Source: Pseudomonadota bacterium
GTDB lineage: Bacteria; Myxococcota_A; UBA796; SXON01
NCBI GenBank assembly: GCA_030684355.1
Contig: JAUXTN010000220.1
Location: forward strand, 18,992-82,991
Direction: 5' to 3'
DNA length: 64,000 nucleotides
The notes beneath the pieces are model-generated. The model was not told where the DNA came from, did not search any database, and saw nothing but the letters and a program-made list of their open reading frames with translations. The translations under genes and the position numbers were made by a program. The first letter of the stretch is position 1. Every line of letters begins with the position of its first letter. Below are positions 42,429-49,209 of this stretch, one piece after another.

Positions 42429-43379
42429 CTAGTACCGCGCGTCGCGCGGCTTCCCGCCGTCGGGCCAATCCTCGCCCTTGCGGGCGAAGTCCGGGCGGGG
42501 CTGGGTGGTGAAGTAGGCGGCGAGGTCGTAGGCCTCCTGATCGGTCAGCGTGCCGCCTTGCCCGAGCGGCATGTTCCAGCGGACGAACGCCGCGGCCGTG
42601 TCGAGCCGCGACATACCGGCGGCGATGTTGAACGAGCGATCGCCCCAGAGCGCCGGGTAGACATAGGCGGCGTCCGGCCCCTCGATCCCGGCCCCTTCGG
42701 CGCCATGGCACGCGACACACTTCTCTCCGTAGAGCGCCTTTCCGTGCTCCGGGTCGGGCGTGGGAGGCTCCTTGATCCGCGCGAACCCGCGCCCTTCGAT
42801 GGAGACGCCGCTCGGCACGCCCGCCGAGAGCCAGGTCATGTAGGCCACGATCGCGGTCATCTCCTCGCTGTCGGCGGGGAGCGGCGTGCCGTCCATACTG
42901 CGCTCGAAGCAGTCGTTCACCCGGTCCTGCAGGACGTTGACCTTCGCGTTCCGGGTACGGAACTCCGGAAACACCCCGGTGATGCCGATCCACGGCCCCG
43001 CGTTGGCGACCGTGCCGCCCTCGAGGTGGCAGCTCGTGCAGTGGAGCCCGTTGCCGACGTGCTCGGGCAGCTCCTCCCAGGTGCGGGAGACGAGGACCTG
43101 CCCGCGGCGGACGGCGTCGCCCACCGGGCCCTCGGGGATGGTCGCGGGATCCGGCGCCTCGAGCGGCCAGGCCTTCGGCTTGTCCGCCACGGGCGGGGCG
43201 GTCGAGGCCCCGCCCGTCGCGGCGGACGCGGCCGCGGTCGGTGCCACCTCGGCTGGCGGCGCGCCCGTGTGGGCGTTCCCGCCGAGCACCCAACCGCCGA
43301 TCCCGGCGGAGAGCGCCAGGGCCAACGTCGCCATGGGCCAGACCATGGGCGAGGGCGACTGCGAGGAAGACGTGGACAT
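42429..43379 (-). CDS. tsdA: Diheme cytochrome c, thiosulfate dehydrogenase (TsdA)-like
   Basis: A 316-residue exported protein with an N-terminal TM/signal and an Ala/Pro linker to about 70. Heme 1 is CTSCH (114-118) in the TsdA context GNGLHCTSCHLEGGTVANAGPW. Cys157 in RVNDCFERSMDG corresponds to the unusual Cys axial ligand of TsdA. SEEMTAIVAYMTWLSAG follows. Heme 2 is CVACH (221-225). TsdA joins two thiosulfates to tetrathionate or the reverse in the periplasm. It lies 40 bp downstream of the persulfide dioxygenase, in the same operon. Confidence 0.85.
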   Translation of the reverse strand: MSTSSSQSPSPMVWPMATLALALSAGIGGWVLGGNAHTGAPPAEVAPTAAASAATGGASTAPPVADKPKAWPLEAPDPATIPEGPVGDAVRRGQVLVSRTWEELPEHVGNGLHCTSCHLEGGTVANAGPWIGITGVFPEFRTRNAKVNVLQDRVNDCFERSMDGTPLPADSEEMTAIVAYMTWLSAGVPSGVSIEGRGFARIKEPPTPDPEHGKALYGEKCVACHGAEGAGIEGPDAAYVYPALWGDRSFNIAAGMSRLDTAAAFVRWNMPLGQGGTLTDQEAYDLAAYFTTQPRPDFARKGEDWPDGGKPRDARY

Positions 43380-43419
43380 CGGGCCTCCGGAGCGGATCGG
43401 ATTCTCTGCGGTCGGACTC

Positions 43420-44121
43420 TCAGCCCTGCGGGATCGCTTCGCGGCCGCACTGCTGGTTGGCGGGCACCGCGCGGTCGATCTGCTTCGGGTAGGCGAGCTT
43501 GAGGTTCGCCATGATCTCGACGAGCTCCGCCTTCGTCTTCCCGCCGCCGAGCCGCGCGTTCGTCGCCAGCTCCTCCTTCACGGTGGAGATCGTCCGGCCC
43601 TTGTAGTCGTGGGCCGGGTACACGAGCGTGTCGGGCGGGAGGCTGAAGATCTGCTCGTGGACGCTGTCGTAGAGCCGGCCGGCGTCGCCCTGCTGGAAGT
43701 CGGTGCGGCCGCAGCCGCCGATGAGCAGCGCGTCGCCGGTGAACACGCGGTCGGCGCCGACGTAGGCGACGCACCCGTTGGTGTGGCCCGGCGTCTCGCG
43801 GACCTCGAGGTCGATGCTGTCCACGCGGATGTGGTCGCCGTGGGTGACCGGCACGTCCGCGCACGCCGCGCCGCCGTCGTGATGCACGACCGTCTTACTG
43901 CCGAAACGCTCGCGCAGCGCCGCGCCGGCCGTGACGTGATCGGCGTGCACGTGGGTCTCCAGCGTGTACACGAGCGTCAGGTCGAGCTCGCCGAGGAGCT
44001 TCGCGTAGGTCTCGATCTCCTCGACCACGGGGTCGACGAGGACCGCGCGGCGGGTGACCGGGTCGGCGAGCAGGTAGGTGTAGGTGGAGGAGACGGGCTC
44101 GAAGAGCTGGCGGAAGATCAT
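43420..44121 (-). CDS. Persulfide dioxygenase (ETHE1/SdoA-like)
   Basis: A 233-residue metallo-beta-lactamase-fold protein that oxidises glutathione persulfide to sulfite. It has TYTYLLADP, VDPVVEEIETY, the THVHADHVTAG metal motif, HVH-derived ligands PGHTNGCVAYV, GDALLIGGCGRTDFQQGD, and YPAHDYKGR. The GRTDFQQGDA and NARL blocks separate ETHE1-type enzymes from glyoxalase II. ATG 44121 follows AGGAG. A consensus sigma-54 promoter lies 31 nt upstream, resembling FisR-controlled pdo operons in other bacteria. Confidence 0.9.
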   Translation of the reverse strand: MIFRQLFEPVSSTYTYLLADPVTRRAVLVDPVVEEIETYAKLLGELDLTLVYTLETHVHADHVTAGAALRERFGSKTVVHHDGGAACADVPVTHGDHIRVDSIDLEVRETPGHTNGCVAYVGADRVFTGDALLIGGCGRTDFQQGDAGRLYDSVHEQIFSLPPDTLVYPAHDYKGRTISTVKEELATNARLGGGKTKAELVEIMANLKLAYPKQIDRAVPANQQCGREAIPQG

Positions 44122-44151
44122 CGTGAACTCCTGGTTGACGAGGAGGGGTCT

Positions 44152-44167
44152 AGCAAGCCTCGTGCCA
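44152..44167 (-). promoter_or_regulatory. Sigma-54 promoter of the persulfide dioxygenase-tsdA operon
   Basis: Minus strand TGGCACG-AGGC-TTGCT, a complete match in both boxes and spacing. The predicted start near 44141 is about 20 nt before the ATG. Confidence 0.88.
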
Positions 44168-44202
44168 CCTCGACGATCCGCCTCGTTCCTGCATGAGCGC
44201 CC

Positions 44203-44236
44203 GTTTCGTTTCACCATTCGGCGGCTGTTTCGTTTC
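44203..44236. repeat. Direct repeats GTTTCGTTTC, possible enhancer sites
   Basis: GTTTCGTTTC occurs at 44203-44212 and 44227-44236, 24 bp start to start. They lie about 60-95 bp upstream of the predicted sigma-54 start of the persulfide dioxygenase operon, the usual enhancer distance. A close relative, GTTTCGTTCCGTTTCA, is at 60525-60540, upstream of the sigma-54 promoter of the rhodanese-cco operon. Confidence 0.6.
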
Positions 44237-44239
44237 GTA

Positions 44240-44410
44240 GGTGCGCAGGTGCAACAAGCCCGGGACCACGTCCGCCCCCTGCGGATCGTCTACTGCGTCG
44301 GCGGCGTACGGAGCGGACTCGCGTGGGCGTGGCTCACCGACCACGGCTACGACGTGGCGAACTACGACGGATCGTGGTGGGAGTGGGCCCGTGAGACGCC
44401 GGCGGAGTAG
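44240..44410 (+). pseudogene. 3' fragment of a rhodanese/sulfurtransferase gene
   Basis: The frame ends with IVYCVGGVRSGLAWAWLTDH and YDVANYDGSWWEWA, which is the C-terminal active-site half of a thiosulfate/3-mercaptopyruvate sulfurtransferase, with the Cys of YC retained. No N-terminal rhodanese sequence or start precedes it; the persulfide dioxygenase promoter region does. It is a remnant left by a deletion or rearrangement. Confidence 0.75.
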
Positions 44411-44423
44411 GCCGACGATTTTT

Positions 44424-44490
44424 CGTTGCATGCAACGGAACGCCAGCCAGACCTCAATGATATTTCGCCGAAAATCAGACGATATATCGT
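44424..44490. promoter_or_regulatory. AT-rich island with three dyads upstream of a sigma-54 promoter
   Basis: Perfect palindromes CGTTGCATGCAACG (44424-44437) and ACGATATATCGT (44479-44490), with an odd-centred dyad TTTCG-C-CGAAA (44463-44473) between them. The tract is strikingly AT-rich for this genome and lies 50-130 bp upstream of the sigma-54 promoter at 44543. It probably binds an activator or repressor of the operon below. Confidence 0.6.
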
Positions 44491-44542
44491 TGCGTGGTCG
44501 TGTCGGGCTGACGATTGTGTAGGTTCAAGCGTTTAGCAGCGT

Positions 44543-44558
44543 TGGCACAGACCTTGCT
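44543..44558 (+). promoter_or_regulatory. Sigma-54 promoter of the peroxiredoxin/Dps/DoxX operon
   Basis: TGGCACA-GACC-TTGCT, with only the last -24 base off consensus. The predicted start near 44569 gives a 36-nt leader to ATG 44605, which is preceded by AGGAG. Confidence 0.82.
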
Positions 44559-44604
44559 TTGATGGTGGGTGTGGCGGTCTTCCACGCCCTCAGGAGTCCT
44601 CATC

Positions 44605-44878
44605 ATGTCCGACATCGTGTCCCTCCCCCGCATCAGCGAGCCCGCCCCCCAGTTCAAGGCACCGAGTTCATCGGCTTCGCCAACGCCGCCGAGGAACGGG
44701 CGGGGTCCGCAGCATCGAGCAGAACTTCGAGGTGAAGGTGACGACGCCGGAAGGCTGGCAGCCCGGCGACAAGTGCATCGTTCCCCCGCCCGCAACGCAG
44801 GCCGCGGCCGAGGAGCGGCTGAAGTCTGGGTTCGAGGTGACGGACTGGTACTTCAGCAAGACGAGCTGCCCGGCGTAG
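44605..44878 (+). pseudogene. Peroxiredoxin (AhpC/TSA-type) gene decayed by deletions and frameshifts
   Basis: Pieces of one peroxiredoxin occur in all three frames, in order. MSDIVSLPRISEPAPQFKAP is the N-terminus. TEFIGFANAAEER comes from the PTEFIGFA active-site region, but the PxxxTxxC portion is gone. SIEQNFEVKVTTPEGWQPGD and CIVPPPATQAAAEERL...VTDWYFSK form the C-terminus. The total is about 90 codons instead of about 210. The catalytic Cys-containing segment is deleted, so no activity is expected. The promoter and ribosome site are intact, suggesting recent loss. Confidence 0.85.
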
Positions 44879-44961
44879 AGCGGCAAAACGCAGCCGGTCC
44901 GCCCAGGGGGTGGGCCGGTTTGGCGTTACGGTCCGACACCCCTCGACGACGGAGATCCCCC

Positions 44962-45240
44962 ATCAACACCGGCATCAACGAGAGCGACCGCGCCGCGGTT
45001 GTCGGCGAGTTCGCTCGGCTCACGGTCATCCCGGAGGCGCAGGGCGTACCGGTGGCCAACGACATGGTGCGCCAGCTCGTCGAGGGCCACGAAGCCGTCT
45101 GTCGAACGGCGCGGGCCGCGTTCCCAGCAGCGGAAGGCGCGAGCGATCAGGTCACGATGGACCTTCTCACCCAACGCCTGGAGTTCCACGAGAAGACGGC
45201 GTGGATGCTCCGCAGTCTGCTCGACGAGGGGAAGCGATGA
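44962..45240 (+). pseudogene. Dps/ferritin-like gene with internal deletion
   Basis: Ninety-three codons combine a Dps N-terminal piece (INTGINESDRAAVVGEFARL) with its C-terminal helices (VANDMVRQLVEGHEAVCRTA, DLLTQRLEFHEKTAWMLRSL). The central ~70-80 residues with the ferroxidase ligands (the K-x-H-N-x-H-W region of Dps) are missing. The reading frame stays open across the junction, but no start codon is evident in frame. It is followed by doxX with ATGA overlap, so it was once first or second gene of a coupled operon. Confidence 0.8.
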
Positions 45241-45677
45241 CGCCAACACGCCCCGAGCCCGGCCAACACGACGCGGTCGATCTCGTGTTTCGCATCTCGA
45301 CGAGCCTGATCTTCGTGGTGGCGGGGCTCGGCCACGTCTTCCGCCCCGAGCAGATGGTCGCGCAGCTCGAGGCGGCGCCGTTGGCGGGGCTGGCGACGAG
45401 CCTGGCCTCCGCCGAGGTGCTGGTGGCGCTGGGGGGTCCGCCGCTGGTCATCGGTGGACTGGGCTTGCTCGCCGGCGCGCGTACTCGCGCGTCGGCGGCG
45501 CTCCTGGTCGTCGTGCTCGTGCCGATCACCGTCATCACCCACGCAGGCAGCATGGAGAGCATGGGCCCGTTGTTCAAGAACGTGGCGCTGCTCGGTGCAC
45601 TCGTGCATTTCGCGATCCACGGAGCCGGTCGGTACAGCGTCGACCAGCGGAAGCAGGCGGTTCCTCCCTCCCCCTGA
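45237..45677 (+). CDS. DoxX-family membrane protein
   Basis: A 146-residue protein with four TM helices: LVFRISTSLIFVVAGLGHVF, LAGLATSLASAEVLVALGG, ASAALLVVVLVPITVITHAG and GPLFKNVALLGALVHFAIHG. DoxX-type proteins are linked to quinone-dependent thiosulfate oxidation and to redox stress. The gene appears intact although the two genes before it are decayed, so it may depend on the sigma-54 promoter at 44543. Confidence 0.8.
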   Translation: MTPTRPEPGQHDAVDLVFRISTSLIFVVAGLGHVFRPEQMVAQLEAAPLAGLATSLASAEVLVALGGPPLVIGGLGLLAGARTRASAALLVVVLVPITVITHAGSMESMGPLFKNVALLGALVHFAIHGAGRYSVDQRKQAVPPSP

Positions 45678-45678
45678 C

Positions 45679-46275
45679 TCACTCGCTCCGTCGGGCCACG
45701 AGCTGCACGACGGCGCCGGACCCGGTGTGGTAGCGCCCCTCGCGCACCTCACGATCGACGGCTTCCAGCCGCTCGATCTCGAGCTCGGCGAAGTCCGCCG
45801 CGAGCTGCTCCAGCGTGTAGAGCAGACGCAGGTCGGGAGGGCCACCGATCCCGTGCTGGAGCTGCTCGGGCCGATACGCCTCGAGGAGCAGCACGCCGCC
45901 GGGTCGCAGCCAGCTCGGGATCGCGCGATGCACCCGCTCACGCACGGGGGCCGGAAAGTGCCCGAAGATGGCAACGATGCCCGCCCAATGGCCGTGGGGG
46001 CCCTCCCACGTCGAGAGGTCGGCGACGATCGTCTCGATCAACACGCCCCGAGCCCTCGCCAGGCGGCGAGCGCTCTCCATGCCGACGCTCGATGCGTCGA
46101 TGGCCGTGACCTCCCACCCCTGGCTGGCGAGCCACACGGCGTTGCGGCCCTGCCCCTCGGCGAGACACAGCACGGGGCCCGGCGGGATTTTCTCCGCCAT
46201 CGCCCTGAGGAACTCGTTTGGCTCGTAGCCGTAGGCTGGCTCGGGCTCGCCGTAGCGCAGGTCCCAGGGGTTCAT
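45679..46275 (-). CDS. SAM-dependent methyltransferase (TehB/Tam-like)
   Basis: A 198-residue class I methyltransferase: YGYEPNEFLRAMAEKIPPGPVLCLAEGQGRNA in pieces (motif I VLCLAEGQGRNAVWLA), VTAIDASSVGMESARRLA, WAGIVAIFGHFPAPVRERVH and LRPGGVLLLEAY. Short proteins of this type detoxify tellurite or methylate thiols or small acceptors. The substrate is unknown. It converges with doxX (1 bp between stops) and has its own upstream region. Confidence 0.8.
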   Translation of the reverse strand: MNPWDLRYGEPEPAYGYEPNEFLRAMAEKIPPGPVLCLAEGQGRNAVWLASQGWEVTAIDASSVGMESARRLARARGVLIETIVADLSTWEGPHGHWAGIVAIFGHFPAPVRERVHRAIPSWLRPGGVLLLEAYRPEQLQHGIGGPPDLRLLYTLEQLAADFAELEIERLEAVDREVREGRYHTGSGAVVQLVARRSE

Positions 46276-46348
46276 CGGAGGCCTCCTCGTGGCAGTCGGT
46301 GCGTCCCCGATAATCGACACCACCCCATCGCGGGCGGCCCTCCCGCCA

Positions 46349-47434
46349 TCATGCGACGAGAGCTGCGACCGGCAGGGTGAACGAGAACGTCGTCACCACC
46401 CCTGGCTGGGACTCCGCTGCCACCGTGCCCCCGTGGCGGCGGACGATGCGGAACACGGTGGCGAGCCCGAGCCCCGTTCCCTCGAACTCGGCATTGCCGT
46501 GCAGCCGCACGAAGGGCTGGAAGAGGCGAACGGAATACACCGGATCGAAGCCGGGGCCGTCGTCGCGGACGAAGTAGCGCGTCGCTCCCTCCTCGCGCTC
46601 CGCCCCCACCTCGATGTGGGCATGCGTCAGGCGCGAAGTGTACTTCCAGGCGTTGCCGATCAGGTTCTCGAGGAGGAGCGCGGCCATCTGGGCGTCCATC
46701 CGGGCGATGAGGCCGTCGGCGATCGTGACATCCACGACTCGCCCGGGATCCGCACGTCGGAGGTCGCGGACGATCCGACGCGCGATGGCCGAGAGGTCCA
46801 CGCGCTCGGGGCGCAGCTCAACGCCTCCTGTCCGTGAGTGCGAGAGGAGGTCCTCGAGCAGGGCGCCCATGCGGACCAGGCCGACCTGAACCCGCGCTAG
46901 GCTCTCCCGGCACCCAGGGTTCAGCGCGACGCCGCACTGCTCGGTTACCACCGAGACGAACCCGCCGACGGCGCGGAGCGGTGCGCGAAGGTCGTGCGTC
47001 ATCGTCGCGCAGAACAGCTCGAGCTCCCGACGCGCCTCCGCCGCGGCCCGCGCCTCCTGCTTCCGCGCCGTCACGTCAACGAAGACGCCGCGCGTCCAGA
47101 TCGGCCGGTCGCCCTCGAAGTGAACGCTGGTGCTCCCCTCGACCTCCACTCCCGACCCGTCCTTTCGCCTGAAGACGGCCTCGAGTCGTCGAACGTCCTC
47201 CCCCGCCAGCACCCGCGCGAACACCGCGCGACAATGATCGAGGCTGTCGGGATGGATGACCTCGAAGATGTCGAGTCCAATCGTCTCAGCGCGTTCGTAG
47301 CCGAGCGTGCGCAGCCATGCGTCGTTCACGTAGCGAACTCGCCCGTCCGCGCCCACGCTCTGCACCAGGACGCCCGCGTGCGCGAGCAGCTCCTCGAGGA
47401 AGGGAAGCTCCGACCCTGGAAGATGTGCGCTCAT
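46349..47434 (-). CDS. Soluble PAS sensor histidine kinase
   Basis: A 361-residue kinase without TM segments. PAS at about 10-130 (LVQSVGADGRVRYVNDAWLRTLGYE ... FEVIHPDS), HisKA with TMTHDLRAPLRAVGGF near 150, and HATPase to the end: N box LLENLIGNAWKYT, DDGPGFDP, GTGLGLATVFRIV. It resembles phytochrome-like kinases (HDLRAPLR). The response regulator is not adjacent. The start may be 47443 instead of 47434. Confidence 0.88.
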   Translation of the reverse strand: MSAHLPGSELPFLEELLAHAGVLVQSVGADGRVRYVNDAWLRTLGYERAETIGLDIFEVIHPDSLDHCRAVFARVLAGEDVRRLEAVFRRKDGSGVEVEGSTSVHFEGDRPIWTRGVFVDVTARKQEARAAAEARRELELFCATMTHDLRAPLRAVGGFVSVVTEQCGVALNPGCRESLARVQVGLVRMGALLEDLLSHSRTGGVELRPERVDLSAIARRIVRDLRRADPGRVVDVTIADGLIARMDAQMAALLLENLIGNAWKYTSRLTHAHIEVGAEREEGATRYFVRDDGPGFDPVYSVRLFQPFVRLHGNAEFEGTGLGLATVFRIVRRHGGTVAAESQPGVVTTFSFTLPVAALVA

Positions 47435-47513
47435 GTCCACCATGCCTTGGACACGGGTCGGCGGCCCCTGCTTCCGCCGACGCATCCGGTCGAGTCCGCC
47501 GAGGGGCGACCTC

Positions 47514-47861
47514 TCATACCAGCGCGCGATAGGCCTTCAGGCCACCGGCGATGAACCTGGCGTGCTGATAGCCCAGGGCGCGCAGGGTGTCCGCCGACAA
47601 CGCACCTCGGTTGTAGGCGTTGCAATAGCAGAGAATGGTTGCATCGAGATCCGGGATCACTCCCTCGATGTTCATTTCGAGCTTGCCTCGGCTGACGTGC
47701 AGAGAACCGCCAATGTGGTCGGCGTCGTGTTCTTCCTTGTCACGGATGTCGAGCGCGATGGCGCCGGCGGCCATCAGCGAATCGACATCTTCGGGGGCCA
47801 CCTCCCCCACACGGGAGCGGGCGGCATCGGCGAGCTGCTGGAACTTTACGGTGTAAGCCAT
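47514..47861 (-). CDS. Single-domain rhodanese
   Basis: A 115-residue rhodanese: EVAPEDVDSLMAAGAIALDIRDKEEHDADHIGGSLHV in pieces, active loop ILCYCNAYNRGALSA with the catalytic Cys in CYCNAYNR, and FIAGGLKAYRAL. It transfers sulfane sulfur between thiols in the cytoplasm. It is one of at least five rhodanese domains in 44-60 kb. Confidence 0.9.
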   Translation of the reverse strand: MAYTVKFQQLADAARSRVGEVAPEDVDSLMAAGAIALDIRDKEEHDADHIGGSLHVSRGKLEMNIEGVIPDLDATILCYCNAYNRGALSADTLRALGYQHARFIAGGLKAYRALV

Positions 47862-47957
47862 CGAGACTCTTTGGTAATGGGTGACGTGATGGAGGATGGG
47901 TGAGTCAAGTGGTAGGTTTCAGGTTGGTTCAATCGTGGTGTGAGCCCACGCCCGTCG

Positions 47958-48449
47958 TCACAGGCCGAGAGCGCGCTCGAGTTGCCAGCCGAACATGACC
48001 CCGGTTTGGGTGGTCACGATCTGCCCCTCTGGGCCCACCACGACGGTCGTGGGCATCGCCTGGATGCCGTACGCGGACTTCACCGCCGGATCGGCGAGGA
48101 GAACCGGGTACGGGATGTCCAACTCCAGCCGAGCCTTGGCGAGCGTCGCGGCCGTGCCCGAGTCCACGGCGATGCCGAGCACGGTCACCTCGGGATGCTC
48201 GCGGGAGAAGGCTGCGAACGAGGGCAGCTCCACGCGGCAGGGGGGGCACCACGTGGCCCAGAAGTTGAGCACGACCGGGCGGCCACGGAGGTCGGCCAGG
48301 CGGATCGTCGTACCATCCGTCGCCCTCAGCGTGAAGTCCGGCGCGAGCGTGCCGAGGGGGATCCCGGGCGCGGGCTGCATCGCACGGAGCAGGACCAACA
48401 GTAGAACCGCGAGCGCGGCATACCCGGCCCACCGCTTCAAGACGCGCAT
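47958..48449 (-). CDS. TlpA/ResA-like thiol-disulfide protein
   Basis: A 163-residue membrane-anchored thioredoxin: N-terminal helix WAGYAALAVLLLVLLRAM, LAPDFTLRATDGTTIRLADLRG, active site FWATWCPPCRVELPSF and the cis-Pro loop AMPTTVVVG. It faces the periplasm, where such proteins reduce apocytochrome c heme-binding thiols or copper-site cysteines. The many c-type cytochromes here make that plausible. Confidence 0.9.
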   Translation of the reverse strand: MRVLKRWAGYAALAVLLLVLLRAMQPAPGIPLGTLAPDFTLRATDGTTIRLADLRGRPVVLNFWATWCPPCRVELPSFAAFSREHPEVTVLGIAVDSGTAATLAKARLELDIPYPVLLADPAVKSAYGIQAMPTTVVVGPEGQIVTTQTGVMFGWQLERALGL

Positions 48450-48558
48450 TCTACTTTCCGTCCGGTGACGTCAAGCCCGCGCATGGTGCCTCGTGGTTTC
48501 ATTTGACGGTTCCTCAGGAGGTTGCAGGTGGACGGGCCGTGCGATGCGCCTCGGCTGG

Positions 48559-49083
48559 TCAGTCGAAGTCGACGTGCGCGTACCCCTGAAGCTGGAGGTC
48601 CACGATCCGGGGGTACGCGCCGGGCGTGATCTTCACGCCCGGCAGGAGGTCGCCGGGCTTCCACCCCTTCTGCTCCATCGTGCTCGCGCACATCTCGACC
48701 TGCACCCCACCGGCGATGAGCTCGCGGACGAGCGTGGCGTTCGGGTTCGTCGCGCCGGTACGGGCCCGCTCGCCCTCCCACGACGCGTAGGCCGCGTCGT
48801 TCAGGAGCCAGTAGCCGGCATCGCCGTGGACCACCGCCACGATGTGGAGGGCGTCGCGGCTCACGCCCCGGCGCGCGTACGCGTCGAGGACCTTCCGCGT
48901 GTAGAAGAGCGCCTCGCCGACATCGCCCTTCCACTGGTCGCCGCTGATCTGGTAGACGGCGCGGACGTCGCCGACGACGAGGCGGGCGGGGTCGGAGACC
49001 TCGTCCGCGAAGGCGGACGGCGGCGAGAGGAGAGTGCCGAGCGCCAGCGCGGCGAGGGCGAACAGAGCGGGGAACGTCTTCAT
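48559..49083 (-). CDS. Exported DsrE-family protein
   Basis: A 174-residue protein with a cleavable signal (FALAALALGTLLSPPSAFA) and a DsrE/DsrF-like fold: RAVYQISGDQWKGDVGEALFY, LHIVAVVHGDAGYWLL, LIAGGVQVEMCASTMEQKGW. The Cys in EMCASTM sits where DsrE proteins carry the persulfide-accepting Cys. Periplasmic sulfur carriage is therefore likely. It is divergent from the hydroxylase-rhodanese gene across a 30-bp palindrome. Confidence 0.85.
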   Translation of the reverse strand: MKTFPALFALAALALGTLLSPPSAFADEVSDPARLVVGDVRAVYQISGDQWKGDVGEALFYTRKVLDAYARRGVSRDALHIVAVVHGDAGYWLLNDAAYASWEGERARTGATNPNATLVRELIAGGVQVEMCASTMEQKGWKPGDLLPGVKITPGAYPRIVDLQLQGYAHVDFD

Positions 49084-49162
49084 GAGGTCTTGACTCCGAG
49101 GGGGGCGAGGTTCGAGGGCCGGGGAGAGCGCCGGTCTCGTTTCGTAGATAACGCGGGGCAGC

Positions 49163-49192
49163 ACAACAATCAAATGTACGTTTGATTGTTGT
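49163..49192. promoter_or_regulatory. 30-bp near-perfect palindrome, probable ArsR-type operator
   Basis: Arms acaacaatcaaa and tttgattgttgt (12 bp) flank tgtacg; only the t75/g80 pair in the centre mismatches. It is AT-rich in a 70% GC genome and sits between divergent genes 49083 (minus) and 49210 (plus). The plus-strand operon ends with an ArsR-rhodanese gene, its likely ligand. Confidence 0.8.
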
Positions 49193-49209
49193 TGGGATAG
49201 GGTCCGTGA

